Positions 26,672-35,503 of a stretch of 64,000 nt of DNA are shown piece after piece. The notes beneath the pieces were generated by a model, which did not search any database, was not told the origin of the DNA, and saw only the letters and a program-made list of their open reading frames with translations. Every line of letters begins with the position of its first letter. The stretch's first letter is position 1. This DNA comes from an uncultured Myxococcales bacterium (GTDB taxonomy: Bacteria > Myxococcota_A > UBA9042 > CAIXZC01), in assembly GCA_903895725.1 (NCBI GenBank), contig CAITUV010000066.1, forward strand, positions 1 through 64,000, read 5' to 3'. The position numbers and the translations under genes were made by a program.

Positions 26672-27943
26672 GTGGACGATCCGCTGCTCAACCAGGTCTT
26701 TGCCGAACGCTACCGCATCGAGTGTCTCCTCGGCTCCGGCGGCATGGGCAAGGTCTACCGTGCCACCCATCTTGCCATGGGCAAGCACGTGGCACTGAAG
26801 ATCATGACCCCCGAAGGTGCCGAGGACCCGGATCATCCCGACCGTTTCGAACGCGAAGCCGCAGCATCGGCCAAGCTTCGTCATCCCAACACGATCCAGA
26901 TTTTCGACTACGGAAAGACCGAGGATGGACGCCTCTTCCTTGCCATGGAGTACCTCGCCGGCGAAACGCTCGGACAGCGGCTGGCCAGGGAACGGGCCCT
27001 CTCGCCCGCCAAGGCCGTCCACGTCCTGTCCCAGGTCCTCCGCTCCCTGCGTGAGGCCCATGCCGCTGGGATCATCCACCGGGATCTCAAGCCTGAGAAC
27101 ATCTTCCTCGTGAACTTCCGGGACGAGCCCGACTTTGTCAAGGTGCTCGACTTCGGCATTGCCAAGTTCACGGACGACGAGCGGATCAAGAAGACCTTGA
27201 CCGCATCCGGCTTTGTCTGCGGCACGCCGCTCTACTCGGCACCGGAGCAGGCCCTGGGGTATCGCCTGACGCCGGCGGCGGACCTCTATGCCCTGGGCGT
27301 GATTCTCTACGAGATGCTGAGCGGCCTGCCCCCGTTCAAGGGGGCCGATGCCATGACCACCGTGATGATGCACGTCCACATGCCTCCCCCCCCTCTGCCC
27401 GCATCGGTCCGGGCCTGCATCCCCGATGGCCTGTCCGAGCTGCTTTCCGCGATGCTGGACAAGGCGCCGTCCCGGCGGCCGGCATCGGCATCGGAGGTGC
27501 TCCGACGGCTGGCGGGGCTGGGGCCACTTTCCGAGACCGTGGCCCCGCGGGAAGAGGTGATCCCTCCGGGCAGTGGCGACGCGACCGGCGTCTCCGGACA
27601 GGCCGCAACGTCAACCGGAACGTCGGGGAACATCGGGGACGACCGGGCCACCTCTCCTCCCGACGACTCGAAGACGTCCGGGGAGCCAGCCAGCATCGGC
27701 CCGGGTACCGGCGCGGTCATTGCTGCCCCCTCCGACCAGGTTCCGACGGCGAAACTCCCCCGAGCCACGACGCCCTCCGGGCAGGCGGTCCGACCCCTTC
27801 TCGGGGACCTGCTGACGATCCTCGCCGTGATTCTGCTCATCGGGCTGGGAACGCTCCTGCTGCTGTACGCCACCGGCAGCGACAGCGCCAACCAGACGCC
27901 GGCGGGCGAGGCCCCCAAACAGGAGTCCCCCAAATCCCCGTAA
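26672..27943 (+). CDS. membrane-anchored Ser/Thr protein kinase (PknB-like)
   Basis: GTG 26672 is taken as the start, with GGGAGG ending 12 nt upstream; the in-frame TTG at 26660 abuts the ribosome site. The 423-aa protein has a complete Hanks-type kinase domain (~14-280): the glycine loop GSGGMGKVYRA, the ATP-binding Lys in VALKIM, HRDLKPEN with the catalytic Asp, DFGIAKF, and the APEQ motif. A Pro/Ser/Thr-rich linker of ~100 residues leads to one membrane helix (ILAVILLIGLGTLLLLYA) near the C-terminus and a ~20-residue outer tail without a sensor domain. It probably acts at the inner membrane. The substrates are unknown. Confidence 0.95.
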   Translation: MDDPLLNQVFAERYRIECLLGSGGMGKVYRATHLAMGKHVALKIMTPEGAEDPDHPDRFEREAAASAKLRHPNTIQIFDYGKTEDGRLFLAMEYLAGETLGQRLARERALSPAKAVHVLSQVLRSLREAHAAGIIHRDLKPENIFLVNFRDEPDFVKVLDFGIAKFTDDERIKKTLTASGFVCGTPLYSAPEQALGYRLTPAADLYALGVILYEMLSGLPPFKGADAMTTVMMHVHMPPPPLPASVRACIPDGLSELLSAMLDKAPSRRPASASEVLRRLAGLGPLSETVAPREEVIPPGSGDATGVSGQAATSTGTSGNIGDDRATSPPDDSKTSGEPASIGPGTGAVIAAPSDQVPTAKLPRATTPSGQAVRPLLGDLLTILAVILLIGLGTLLLLYATGSDSANQTPAGEAPKQESPKSP

Positions 27944-27965
27944 GGACGGCTGGCAGCCGACTCTT

Positions 27966-30383
27966 CTATTCGGCGGGCTTGTACTGCTCCAGAGCACCGG
28001 AGAAGACCATGAACCCGGGCAGAGTGGGCGGGAACTCGATCTGAGGTGTGCTCATCCCCACCTGGATCCCCTCATACTCCGTGCCCTCCATCAGCGGGGC
28101 CTGGCCCAGGCCAATGGTCGGAGTCGAGAAATATCCCAACGGCTGAATGCTCTGGGCCGCGGCAGGGAACGCCAGCAGGTTGGCCAGGGCCTCGAGGGCA
28201 GCGGTCTCCGACGCCACGGGTACCTTCTCAGGCTCCAGGTGGACTTCCATGTCGTCCGCAACCAGAGCGAAGTCGAACTTCACCCCCCAGATCGGGTCCT
28301 TGGTCACCGTGGTCTTCACCGACCCCCAGAACATGAAGGTTGCCGGCTCCCCGTCCTTCATGTTGAAAACCAACTCCATGTCACCGACCCGCATGACGGG
28401 CGGATCGGCCATCACCGGCGGATCGGCAGGGTCGGAAGATGCCGATCCCAGATCCAGCTGGATCGGGAGGTGCGTCTTCACTTCCACGGACTCGATCCGA
28501 TTGTACGGAGGCTCGTCCGGCGAGATGCCGAGCTGCTCCAGATCCTCCTTGCCCAGAAGATAGTTGTCCATGGCACCGAGCAGCCAGGCTTCCAGGAAGA
28601 CCTGGTTGACCATATCGTCCGCAATGGCCACCGAGTACCCACCGTATTCGAGGAGGTACGGCTCCCCTCCCGTCGTCTTGGGCACGCCGACTCCGGGCAC
28701 CATCTCCTTGCCGCAGGTAACCACCGTCCCCATCTCGCCGTCGACTCCTGATGGCGTGATGGCGGCCGAGTTGTACACGTAGTCACGCTCGATGGCGGGC
28801 CCCGTCATCCCCTCAACGGTGACGAGCTGGGAAAGCTGGAACGAGTTCAGGAAGGCCGGACCGCTCACCAGGAGGGCCGTCGTCGTCGCCTTCTTGCCCG
28901 CCTCCTGGAGCTTCCCGTCCCACTGCTCCACCAGCACCGCCTTGGCTTCGGGTGGAAGGCCGCCATCGTCCTCCAGGAGGAACCCGGTAGCAACCAACTC
29001 CACGTTCTCGACCACGGCATCGAGCTCGCCGCTCGCGTTGACGACCACGGAGAACCGGGCAGTGACCAGCATCGATTCGTAGGTCACCTTCCCGAACGAC
29101 TCGAAACCGGGCATCGTGACCTTGTAGTCGATGGCCATGGACAACAGGTTCATCGACACGTCCAGATAGCCCTGCGCTGGTGCCACCGTCACCTCGGGAG
29201 CAGAGAGCGTCTCCACGTTCTTGAGCTCAATGTACAGGCTCGAGCCGCTGCCGAGGTCGATCTCGTAGTTCGGCTCCAGGAGCTGCTTGAAATTGGCCGT
29301 TCCGATACAAAGCTCGAGCATGCCCGCCAGGTCGAGCTGCCCGCCGCCTCCCCCCATGTCGCCGTCCAGAGCGTCCGGACCGATATGGTACACGATCGTG
29401 CCGTCCGACACTTCCCCACACGGCACCAGGTCTCCGTAGATGAACGAGCGCACGACCCGATCCTCCATCCCGGCCTTCGTCCGGGACTCCAGGACGACCG
29501 TGACCAGTCCCGGCGTGGGCGACAGCCCGACCGAGAAGGCTCCGTCCGGGAAGAGCGGCTGCGGCACCCCGTCCACCTTGAACCACTCGAGCTCTGAGAC
29601 CGCCGCCACCTTGCCCGACAGCACGACCTCGCCCCCTTCGTTCGTCACGAACGCTCCGCGCACGGGCAGGTCCAGCGAAATGAAGGGAATCGGAGCGTAT
29701 TCGCAAACACCCTCCGCATTGCACGTCTCGGATTCGCCGCAGCAGGTGCTCCCGCACGGGGTGTACTTGCATGCGCAGACGCCGCCGGCGCAGGCAGCGT
29801 TCGTGCCGCACTCGTCATCCGAGGCACAGCAGTCGGTATCGCACGCACACCACGCCTGGCAGAACGGGGCCGTGTTGCACTCGCAGTCCGCCGGCGGCTC
29901 CGCTCCCTCGCACGCATCCCCCTGCCCATCCTGGTCCGCGTCTTCCTGCTCCGGGTTGGGCTCGGCCGGGCAGTTGTCCTGCTCGTCCTTGACTCCGTCC
30001 CCGTCCTCGTCCCCCGGCTCTCCCTGGACGAGGTTCATCCCCATGGAAACCGTGACCTCCTGGCCGGCCTTGACCAGGAACGGGTAGGTCGCCTCCTCAT
30101 ACCCCTCGAGCTTGAGGGTGGCCACGTGCGTGCCCGGGGTCAACGTCAGCTCCCAGCTTCCGAGCGGGTCGGTGGTGGCCGTCTCCCCCGAGTCAATCCA
30201 GATGGACACGCCGGCCAGAACCTTGGTCGGGTCCGGGTTCTCGTACACCGTGCCCGTGACCGTTCCGATCTCGGGATTCGAGTCCCCTCCTCCCCCGCAG
30301 GCCCCGGTCAGACCGGCCAGAGCCAGCAGCAGCGCCCCCTTTCCGAGCACGACGGACTTGAGCTTCCGCATTCCAGTCTCCAT
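27966..30383 (-). CDS. large lipoprotein with CnaB-like, TSP3-like and Cys-rich domains
   Basis: ATG 30383 has GGGAGGTG 6 nt upstream. The 805-aa product has lipobox TGAC. Residues ~25-105 form a carboxypeptidase-regulatory/CnaB-like beta-sandwich (TVTGTVYENPDP, GTHVATLKLEGYEEATYPF). A thrombospondin-3-like calcium motif (DEDGDGVKDEQDNCP) and a Cys-rich stretch (~145-215) follow. A beta-domain (LPVRGAFVTNEGGEVVLSGK) precedes ~480 residues that I do not recognise. These are beta-rich with amphipathic helices and mildly recall tubular lipid-binding folds; this is not established. It follows the C39-domain lipoprotein by 17 bp, so the two form an operon and may act together on the cell surface. 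Confidence 0.78.
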   Translation of the reverse strand: METGMRKLKSVVLGKGALLLALAGLTGACGGGGDSNPEIGTVTGTVYENPDPTKVLAGVSIWIDSGETATTDPLGSWELTLTPGTHVATLKLEGYEEATYPFLVKAGQEVTVSMGMNLVQGEPGDEDGDGVKDEQDNCPAEPNPEQEDADQDGQGDACEGAEPPADCECNTAPFCQAWCACDTDCCASDDECGTNAACAGGVCACKYTPCGSTCCGESETCNAEGVCEYAPIPFISLDLPVRGAFVTNEGGEVVLSGKVAAVSELEWFKVDGVPQPLFPDGAFSVGLSPTPGLVTVVLESRTKAGMEDRVVRSFIYGDLVPCGEVSDGTIVYHIGPDALDGDMGGGGGQLDLAGMLELCIGTANFKQLLEPNYEIDLGSGSSLYIELKNVETLSAPEVTVAPAQGYLDVSMNLLSMAIDYKVTMPGFESFGKVTYESMLVTARFSVVVNASGELDAVVENVELVATGFLLEDDGGLPPEAKAVLVEQWDGKLQEAGKKATTTALLVSGPAFLNSFQLSQLVTVEGMTGPAIERDYVYNSAAITPSGVDGEMGTVVTCGKEMVPGVGVPKTTGGEPYLLEYGGYSVAIADDMVNQVFLEAWLLGAMDNYLLGKEDLEQLGISPDEPPYNRIESVEVKTHLPIQLDLGSASSDPADPPVMADPPVMRVGDMELVFNMKDGEPATFMFWGSVKTTVTKDPIWGVKFDFALVADDMEVHLEPEKVPVASETAALEALANLLAFPAAAQSIQPLGYFSTPTIGLGQAPLMEGTEYEGIQVGMSTPQIEFPPTLPGFMVFSGALEQYKPAE

Positions 30384-30400
30384 GGCCCACCTCCCCACGG

Positions 30401-33310
30401 CTACTCGACGATTTCGTGGTACCAGATGGGGGCCGGCGCTCCCCCATCCCAGGTCGCTATCGCATCATACACCGCGTTCACTCCGTATTTCACCAATTTC
30501 CCTGCAGTGGGATTCCACCCCGAAGGATAGCCCCCCTTGAACACCTGCGTCCACTTGCCCGCCGGGTCGTTCACCACGTAGTCCGTCCCGGACATCTCCA
30601 GCAGCACCAGGACGTGGCCCGCCGACGTGAAGTAGCCGTGGACAATCACGGGCTTCCCTTTGGCCAGCAGCGCATTGACCTGTTCGATGGTCCCGTCCGT
30701 GTGGGCTTTCAGCCGCTGCGGAACCCCCATCGACTTGGCGTAGTCGTTGAACACGGACGCCAGCCCCGCCGGGCTTTGCGTCGCGGCAACCCCGTACTTG
30801 GCCGTGATGTCGTCCGGCTTCCCTTTCCAGCCGTACCAGGCCAGCAGCATGGCCACGCTCGTCTGGGAGCACGTCGCCCCCGGCGAAAGCTGATTGGAGT
30901 ACTGGTAGAGATAGGGCACAGCCGGAGCCGATGTGGTCACCTCGACCGGCTTGACGGCGGTTACCACCAGCTTTCCCCCTGAATTGAATCCCCTGGCATG
31001 GACCTCCCGCTTGCCCAGCTGATTGAACTCATAGGTCATCGCAAAGCCGTTGAGGGCATCCGTGCTCTCCCCCATCAGCCACTTACCCTCCGCCTCGTAT
31101 CGGACCTTCACCACGTCCGGCGAGGCCGCCACGGCAAAGGTCACCGGGTTTGCCGCGGCTGCCCCCGAAGGCATCGTGAATGCGAGAGTTCCGGGGTCAA
31201 ACACCTTCACCTTTGCCTGCGCCGATGCCAACGTGCTCCCGTCGGCCCCCAGCCCCTCGGCCTCCAGGGTCCGCTCCCCCACCTGGTCGAACTCGTACGT
31301 GACGCTGAAGCCCCCCGCCTTCCCGGTGCTGCTCCCCAGGTAGAACCCCTGCGAGTAGTACTTCACGCTCACGATGCCCGAATCCGCCTGCACCTTCATC
31401 GTGACCGGGTTGAGGGCCGTCGTTCCCGGCTCTACGAACGTCATCTTGGGAACGCCCAGAACCTCAATCTGGAGCGACTTCTCGGCCAGCACCGTTCCGC
31501 TGGAGTCCCGCCCCCGGAGCATCACCGTTCGAAGGCCGGGCTCCCAGAACGTGTACTTGACCTGGAACGGCTTGCCCGCCGGCTTGAGGGTGGAGATCGA
31601 GGTCGTGTCCACCAGCACCTCGACGTCCACCACGTCCTTGGTCGCTCCCCCCGAGAAGACGACCTCCTTCCCGACGACCGCGGTGGACGGCCCCAGGAAG
31701 GTGAGGTTGGCGGTCGAGGTCCCCGGCAGGACGTCCACGTACGCAAATTCCTGGGCCACGACGTTGAATCCCTTGTCGTACCCCCGGGCCACCACCATCC
31801 GCTTGGCCCCGGGCTGGTTGAACGAGTACAGGAACGAGTACTTCCCGGCCTCGATGGGCGGATCCGCCACCTGCCACCCGTCCACCGCCACCACGACCTG
31901 CACGATCCCGCCCGAGGCCGTTCCCGAGAACGGCGCCGGAATCCCCACCGTCGCCTTCAGCGGCGACACCAGGGTCAGCGTTGCCACCTCCGCCAGCGGC
32001 TTCTCCAGCACGTCCACCACGGACTTGGCCTGCGCCAGCACCTTGCCCCCGGAATCCAGCCCCTCGGCCACCAGTGACCGCATCTTTCCTGCCTTGTTGA
32101 AGGTCTGCTGGAACGCATAGTTCCCGTTCCCGTCCACCTTCAGATCGGCCAACAGATACCCGTCGCACGTCACCCGGACCCGAGTCACGGCTCCCTTCGT
32201 CGTCCCGGAAACGAGAGCCGACTGTCCCAAAACGAAGACCGCCGGAGCGCTGAGAGTCACTGACCCGGACTGCCCGGCCCCGAAGTCCTTGTGCCAATCC
32301 ACCGCCTTGAGCGTGTTCCAGATCGACTGCGGCGTCCCCCCCCCCGGCACACGCCAGAGGCTCGATTCGGGCCCCGAAGCGGCAAAAGCTGCATCGATCT
32401 GCCAGGCCTGGATCTTCCCCTCCTCAGCGCTCAGGATGTGTTGGACCGGCTTCTTGCAGCCCAGCGCCCGATATTCGTCCGTGCCGAGCTTCACCGTCGC
32501 GGCCGGAGTCGCCATGAAGACAGGTCCCCACGCCTCCAGGTACGTCTGCGGCATGTGCCCGTCCACGTAGAGATCGATGACCTCGACGTGCATCTTGTGA
32601 TCCTTGGGGTTGCCCCAGGTGGTCGCATAGAGCCGGAATCCGGACCCCGCAAGCCCATCGCTCTGCGCCTTCTTGCGTGCCTCCGAGAATGCTTTGAACA
32701 GCGAGTGGAGCTGGGTCACTTTCCCGTCGAGCTCAACCTCCACGTCGAGCACGTATCCCCGGTAGCCCGCCTTGGCAGCCTGGTAGAGCGCCATGGCCTG
32801 GGCAGCGTCGTTGCCCGGGTAGTTGTAGGACCAGGCAAATGGCTCGATTCCCCGGTCCAGGTATGCCTTGGGAACCGTTGCGTCGTTGACTTCCGGCCAC
32901 TTGGAGGGGTCGTAGGAGCCGTCGGCGACCTTCACATAGATCCGCTTGACCCCGATGGCTGCCAGAGCGTTGGCCAGATCCCCATGCGAAGCCATCCCGG
33001 TCCCCTCGAGGTGCCACAGCCAGATGCCCAGACTGTTGTTGGCCTGTCCGATTCCTCCGGCAAACGGAACGACGATTTCCTCTTCGTCGCTGCGGGAGCC
33101 ATCCCAGGCCTTGCCCCCCAGCCCCTTGTCCCCCCCTTCCCACTCCGGATCGACCCCACCTTCCTCGTCCTCAACCCCGCCCTCGAACGTCGGGTCGGAC
33201 TCGACAGCGTCGTCCTCCGGGGCCATGCACCCCGCCCCGGCCACCCACATGGCAAACCACGCCACGACAGCCAGCCGCCAGGTCGCGCCGCTTCCGGAGC
33301 CAGGATTCAT
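30401..33310 (-). CDS. lipoprotein with TIM-barrel-like, Ig-like repeat and C39-like cysteine peptidase domains
   Basis: The 969-aa product has lipobox AGAGC and an acidic linker. Residues ~90-330 look like a glycoside-hydrolase-type TIM barrel (GIWLWHLEGTG, GYVLDVEVE, LYATTWGN, LYVDGHMPQTYLEAWG). Residues ~345-790 hold about five Ig-like beta repeats of ~85 residues (VTLSAPAVFVLGQSALVSG and variants). The C-terminus is a papain-like C39 domain with Cys814 (TCSQTSVAML), His899 (GHVLVLLE) and Asn914/Asp915 (VVNDPAG), all plausibly catalytic. C39-like domains outside transporters cleave or bind peptides at the surface. It starts the operon with the lipoprotein at 27966-30383. The ATG follows GGAGGG. 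Confidence 0.82.
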   Translation of the reverse strand: MNPGSGSGATWRLAVVAWFAMWVAGAGCMAPEDDAVESDPTFEGGVEDEEGGVDPEWEGGDKGLGGKAWDGSRSDEEEIVVPFAGGIGQANNSLGIWLWHLEGTGMASHGDLANALAAIGVKRIYVKVADGSYDPSKWPEVNDATVPKAYLDRGIEPFAWSYNYPGNDAAQAMALYQAAKAGYRGYVLDVEVELDGKVTQLHSLFKAFSEARKKAQSDGLAGSGFRLYATTWGNPKDHKMHVEVIDLYVDGHMPQTYLEAWGPVFMATPAATVKLGTDEYRALGCKKPVQHILSAEEGKIQAWQIDAAFAASGPESSLWRVPGGGTPQSIWNTLKAVDWHKDFGAGQSGSVTLSAPAVFVLGQSALVSGTTKGAVTRVRVTCDGYLLADLKVDGNGNYAFQQTFNKAGKMRSLVAEGLDSGGKVLAQAKSVVDVLEKPLAEVATLTLVSPLKATVGIPAPFSGTASGGIVQVVVAVDGWQVADPPIEAGKYSFLYSFNQPGAKRMVVARGYDKGFNVVAQEFAYVDVLPGTSTANLTFLGPSTAVVGKEVVFSGGATKDVVDVEVLVDTTSISTLKPAGKPFQVKYTFWEPGLRTVMLRGRDSSGTVLAEKSLQIEVLGVPKMTFVEPGTTALNPVTMKVQADSGIVSVKYYSQGFYLGSSTGKAGGFSVTYEFDQVGERTLEAEGLGADGSTLASAQAKVKVFDPGTLAFTMPSGAAAANPVTFAVAASPDVVKVRYEAEGKWLMGESTDALNGFAMTYEFNQLGKREVHARGFNSGGKLVVTAVKPVEVTTSAPAVPYLYQYSNQLSPGATCSQTSVAMLLAWYGWKGKPDDITAKYGVAATQSPAGLASVFNDYAKSMGVPQRLKAHTDGTIEQVNALLAKGKPVIVHGYFTSAGHVLVLLEMSGTDYVVNDPAGKWTQVFKGGYPSGWNPTAGKLVKYGVNAVYDAIATWDGGAPAPIWYHEIVE

Positions 33311-33370
33311 GCGCCCTCCGAGATCGTCATCCGTTCCGCTGCCAGGGGACTTCTACCCCCCGACGATATC

Positions 33371-33399
33371 ACTGTGGCACGCCCCTTCGGATTTGTCAA
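33371..33399 (-). promoter_or_regulatory. possible promoter for the C39-domain lipoprotein operon
   Basis: On the minus strand a perfect TTGACA (33399-33394) is followed after 17 bp by CACAGT (33376-33371), a weak -10. It lies back to back with the rightward promoter at 33434-33462. Confidence 0.4.
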
Positions 33400-33433
33400 C
33401 CGTCCGGTAGATAGTTTTTCTCCGGAACCATCC

Positions 33434-33462
33434 TTGACTCTCCCGGCGGCCTCTGGGATAGT
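33434..33462 (+). promoter_or_regulatory. sigma70 promoter for the DUF523-DUF1722 gene
   Basis: TTGACT (33434-33439), a 17-bp spacer and GATAGT (33457-33462). The start codon at 33492 is ~23 nt after the predicted transcription start. Confidence 0.7.
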
Positions 33463-33491
33463 GGAGCGCGAGACGACGAACGGAGCCCCCC

Positions 33492-34472
33492 ATGTCGACA
33501 CTGCACCACAACCGACCGCCGCTCGGCACGACCGGACGCACAGCTCGTCCGCAAGTGCTGGTCAGCGCCTGCCTGTTGGGCGAGCGCGTGCGCTACGACG
33601 GTGAGCTCAAGCCGGATCCCCACGTCCTCGACGCCCTCGGACCTCATGTCGATTGGATGCGGGTCTGCCCCGAGTCCGACGCCGGTCTCCCCACCCCGCG
33701 GCCGGCCATGAACCGTGTCGGCCCGTTGCGCTCCACGCGCCTCATCACCATCGAGGGGGAAGACCTGACCGAGGTCATCGTCGAGTTCACGAGGAAGAAG
33801 CTCGATGCCCTGGCACAGATCGAGCTGTGCGGCTACGTCTGCAAGGCCCGCTCTCCCAGCTCGGGCATGATCGGTGTCGACCTGTACAGCCGAAGCGGCC
33901 GGGTCCGGAAGCTCGGAGCCGGCCTGTTCACCGGTGCGTTCATGAAGCGCTTCCCCCAGATCCCGGTCGAGCAGAACGACCGCCTGGCCGACCCCACACT
34001 GCTGGCATCCTTTGCCGAGCGGATCTTTGCCAGACGGCGCTGGCTCGACCTCGTGCGGGAGGGGCTCGATCCCTCTCGCCTGGTCGATTTCCACACGGAC
34101 CACAAGTTCCTGCTCCTCACGCACGGTCGGGAGGGCTATTCGGAGCTCGGTTGGCTCGTCGGAGTCGCCGGGGACCTCCCGCCGCAGAAGCTGTTTTCGT
34201 CGTATGAGCTGCTGTTCATGGCAGCACTTGCCCGCCCGGCCACCCGGCCCATGACGACCGACGCGCTTCAGCACATGGCCGGATTCCTCAAGAAGGTCCT
34301 GAGCAAAGGGCCCAAGGCCGAGCTTACGGAGGCCATCGACGGATTCCGCCGTGGATTCCTGCCGCTCGCCACCCCCCTGGTTCTGCTCCGCTCGCACGCG
34401 GAGGAGTTTGGCGTCACCTACCTCGCGCGCCAGGTCCTCCTCGCCCCCTACCCCGTGTCCCTGATGCCCTGA
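33492..34472 (+). CDS. DUF523-DUF1722 fusion (TudS-like desulfidase plus YbgA-like domain) with altered cluster motif
   Basis: The 326-aa protein has an N-terminal DUF523 domain (~20-165) and a C-terminal DUF1722/YbgA domain (~185-315: VDFHTDHKFLLLTHGREGYSELG). DUF523 members include TudS, a [4Fe-4S] enzyme that removes sulfur from thiouracil and thiolated nucleotides. The usual cluster Cys are found in SACLLGERVRYDG and RVCPESDAGLPTPR. The third motif, normally SPSCG, here reads ARSPSSG, so the expected third Cys is Ser. A Cys four positions before that motif (YVCKARSPSSG) might substitute. The protein may have lost or altered its cluster; activity is therefore uncertain. It is a single-gene unit with its own promoter. 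Confidence 0.82.
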   Translation: MSTLHHNRPPLGTTGRTARPQVLVSACLLGERVRYDGELKPDPHVLDALGPHVDWMRVCPESDAGLPTPRPAMNRVGPLRSTRLITIEGEDLTEVIVEFTRKKLDALAQIELCGYVCKARSPSSGMIGVDLYSRSGRVRKLGAGLFTGAFMKRFPQIPVEQNDRLADPTLLASFAERIFARRRWLDLVREGLDPSRLVDFHTDHKFLLLTHGREGYSELGWLVGVAGDLPPQKLFSSYELLFMAALARPATRPMTTDALQHMAGFLKKVLSKGPKAELTEAIDGFRRGFLPLATPLVLLRSHAEEFGVTYLARQVLLAPYPVSLMP

Positions 34473-34584
34473 GGAACTCCCGGCTCGCGGCCGTGACCGG
34501 AGCGGGGACCGGTCCTTTCCATTCCTTGGAAGGTTGGTAGACCATTCCGATGGGCATTCCGTCTCGGTGCCACGCGGGCTCGAC

Positions 34585-35319
34585 TCAGCACCCGGGGCTC
34601 TGCGCTGCCTTCTTGTGAATGCACTCCCCGAACAGGCAGAAGTCGAGCGTACACCCCTCCGAATCGTCGCAGTCCGGGTTCGTGATGCAGCACTCCGCCG
34701 GCGGCGGCACACAGAACGGGTCGAGATTCCAGTCCGTCGAGTGGTAGCACTTCCCGAACTCACAGTGGTCGCACGTGCAATCGTTGCCGTCGTCGCAGTC
34801 TTCGGAAATCCAGCAGCAGTTCTCCTGGCATTCGTTGGAGCAGAGGTAGTCCTTGCACACGTCGGGAGTCAGCGGCTCACCGTCGTCGCAATCCTCTGGC
34901 GATTCGCAGCACAGGGGATCTTCCGGGTCGACGAGCGACACGCATTCCCCGTTGAGGCAGATGTTCATGGTGCAGGGATTTCCATCTTCAGGACATTCTC
35001 CCGGATTGCATCCTGCCTCCCCAAGGTCGGCATCGATATCGGCATCGTTGTCGTCCTTCCCCTGGGCATCGGCATCGTTGTCGTCCTTCCCCTGGGCATC
35101 GGCATCGTTGTCGTCCTTCCCCTGGGCATCGGCATCGGCACCGATATCGGCATCGGCATCGATATCGGCATCGATATCGGCATCGTAATCGTAGTCGTAG
35201 TCGCAATCGTAGTCGCCCCCCTCCCCCTTTCCGCACCCGCCCCCACCGGCCATCACCATCAGCCCGACCGCCACGAAGGCTGTGAGAGCCAGTGCCGGTC
35301 TGTCCTCTCGTCCCGCCAT
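34585..35319 (-). CDS. Asp-rich repeat, Cys-rich lipoprotein
   Basis: ATG 35319 follows GGAGGGAAGG and begins a signal peptide ending in MAGGGGC. The mature 244-aa protein starts with a very acidic low-complexity region (residues ~32-85): D/Y-rich, then DADI units of 12 bp, then three exact copies of DADAQGKDDN encoded by a perfect 30-bp repeat (35041-35130). The rest (~90-244) is Cys-rich, with CESPEDCDDG, CWISEDCDDGNDC and CCITNPDCDDSEGC units that resemble myxobacterial surface Cys modules. The acidic tract could bind cations or act as a spacer. The function is unknown. Confidence 0.75.
   Translation of the reverse strand: MAGREDRPALALTAFVAVGLMVMAGGGGCGKGEGGDYDCDYDYDYDADIDADIDADADIGADADAQGKDDNDADAQGKDDNDADAQGKDDNDADIDADLGEAGCNPGECPEDGNPCTMNICLNGECVSLVDPEDPLCCESPEDCDDGEPLTPDVCKDYLCSNECQENCCWISEDCDDGNDCTCDHCEFGKCYHSTDWNLDPFCVPPPAECCITNPDCDDSEGCTLDFCLFGECIHKKAAQSPGC
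35041..35130. repeat. three perfect 30-bp tandem repeats inside a coding region
   Basis: Units at 35041-35070, 35071-35100 and 35101-35130 are identical. The period is 10 codons, so copy-number changes keep the reading frame of the lipoprotein at 34585-35319. Next to them (35131-35190) is a degenerate 12-bp repeat (ggcatcgatatc-like). Confidence 0.95.
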
Positions 35320-35432
35320 GATCCTTCCCTCCGCGGGTCCCATTCTCCTGGAGCCCTGGCGTCCGAAGCAAGCGTTTCCTTATGAACCTGGCAGAGCCCC
35401 CGCGGATCCGCGCACGCACGACATTGTTCCTG

Positions 35433-35462
35433 TTGCGGCCGACCTTGCCTCGGCAGTAGGAT
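35433..35462 (+). promoter_or_regulatory. sigma70-like promoter for the gene at 35504
   Basis: TTGCGG (35433-35438), an 18-bp spacer and TAGGAT (35457-35462). AGGTGA and the ATG at 35504 follow. It could also drive the downstream catabolic genes, because no stronger promoter is seen before 36516. Confidence 0.5.
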
Positions 35463-35503
35463 TGTCCCCCGGGGCGGAAGTCCCCTGCCTTGCGAGGTGA
35501 TTG

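Noticed and set aside
27947..27959. Terminator between the Ser/Thr kinase and the convergent lipoprotein gene
   Set aside because: CGGCTG-G-CAGCCG is a palindrome but its stem would be only 4-5 bp once a loop is allowed, and no T-run follows.
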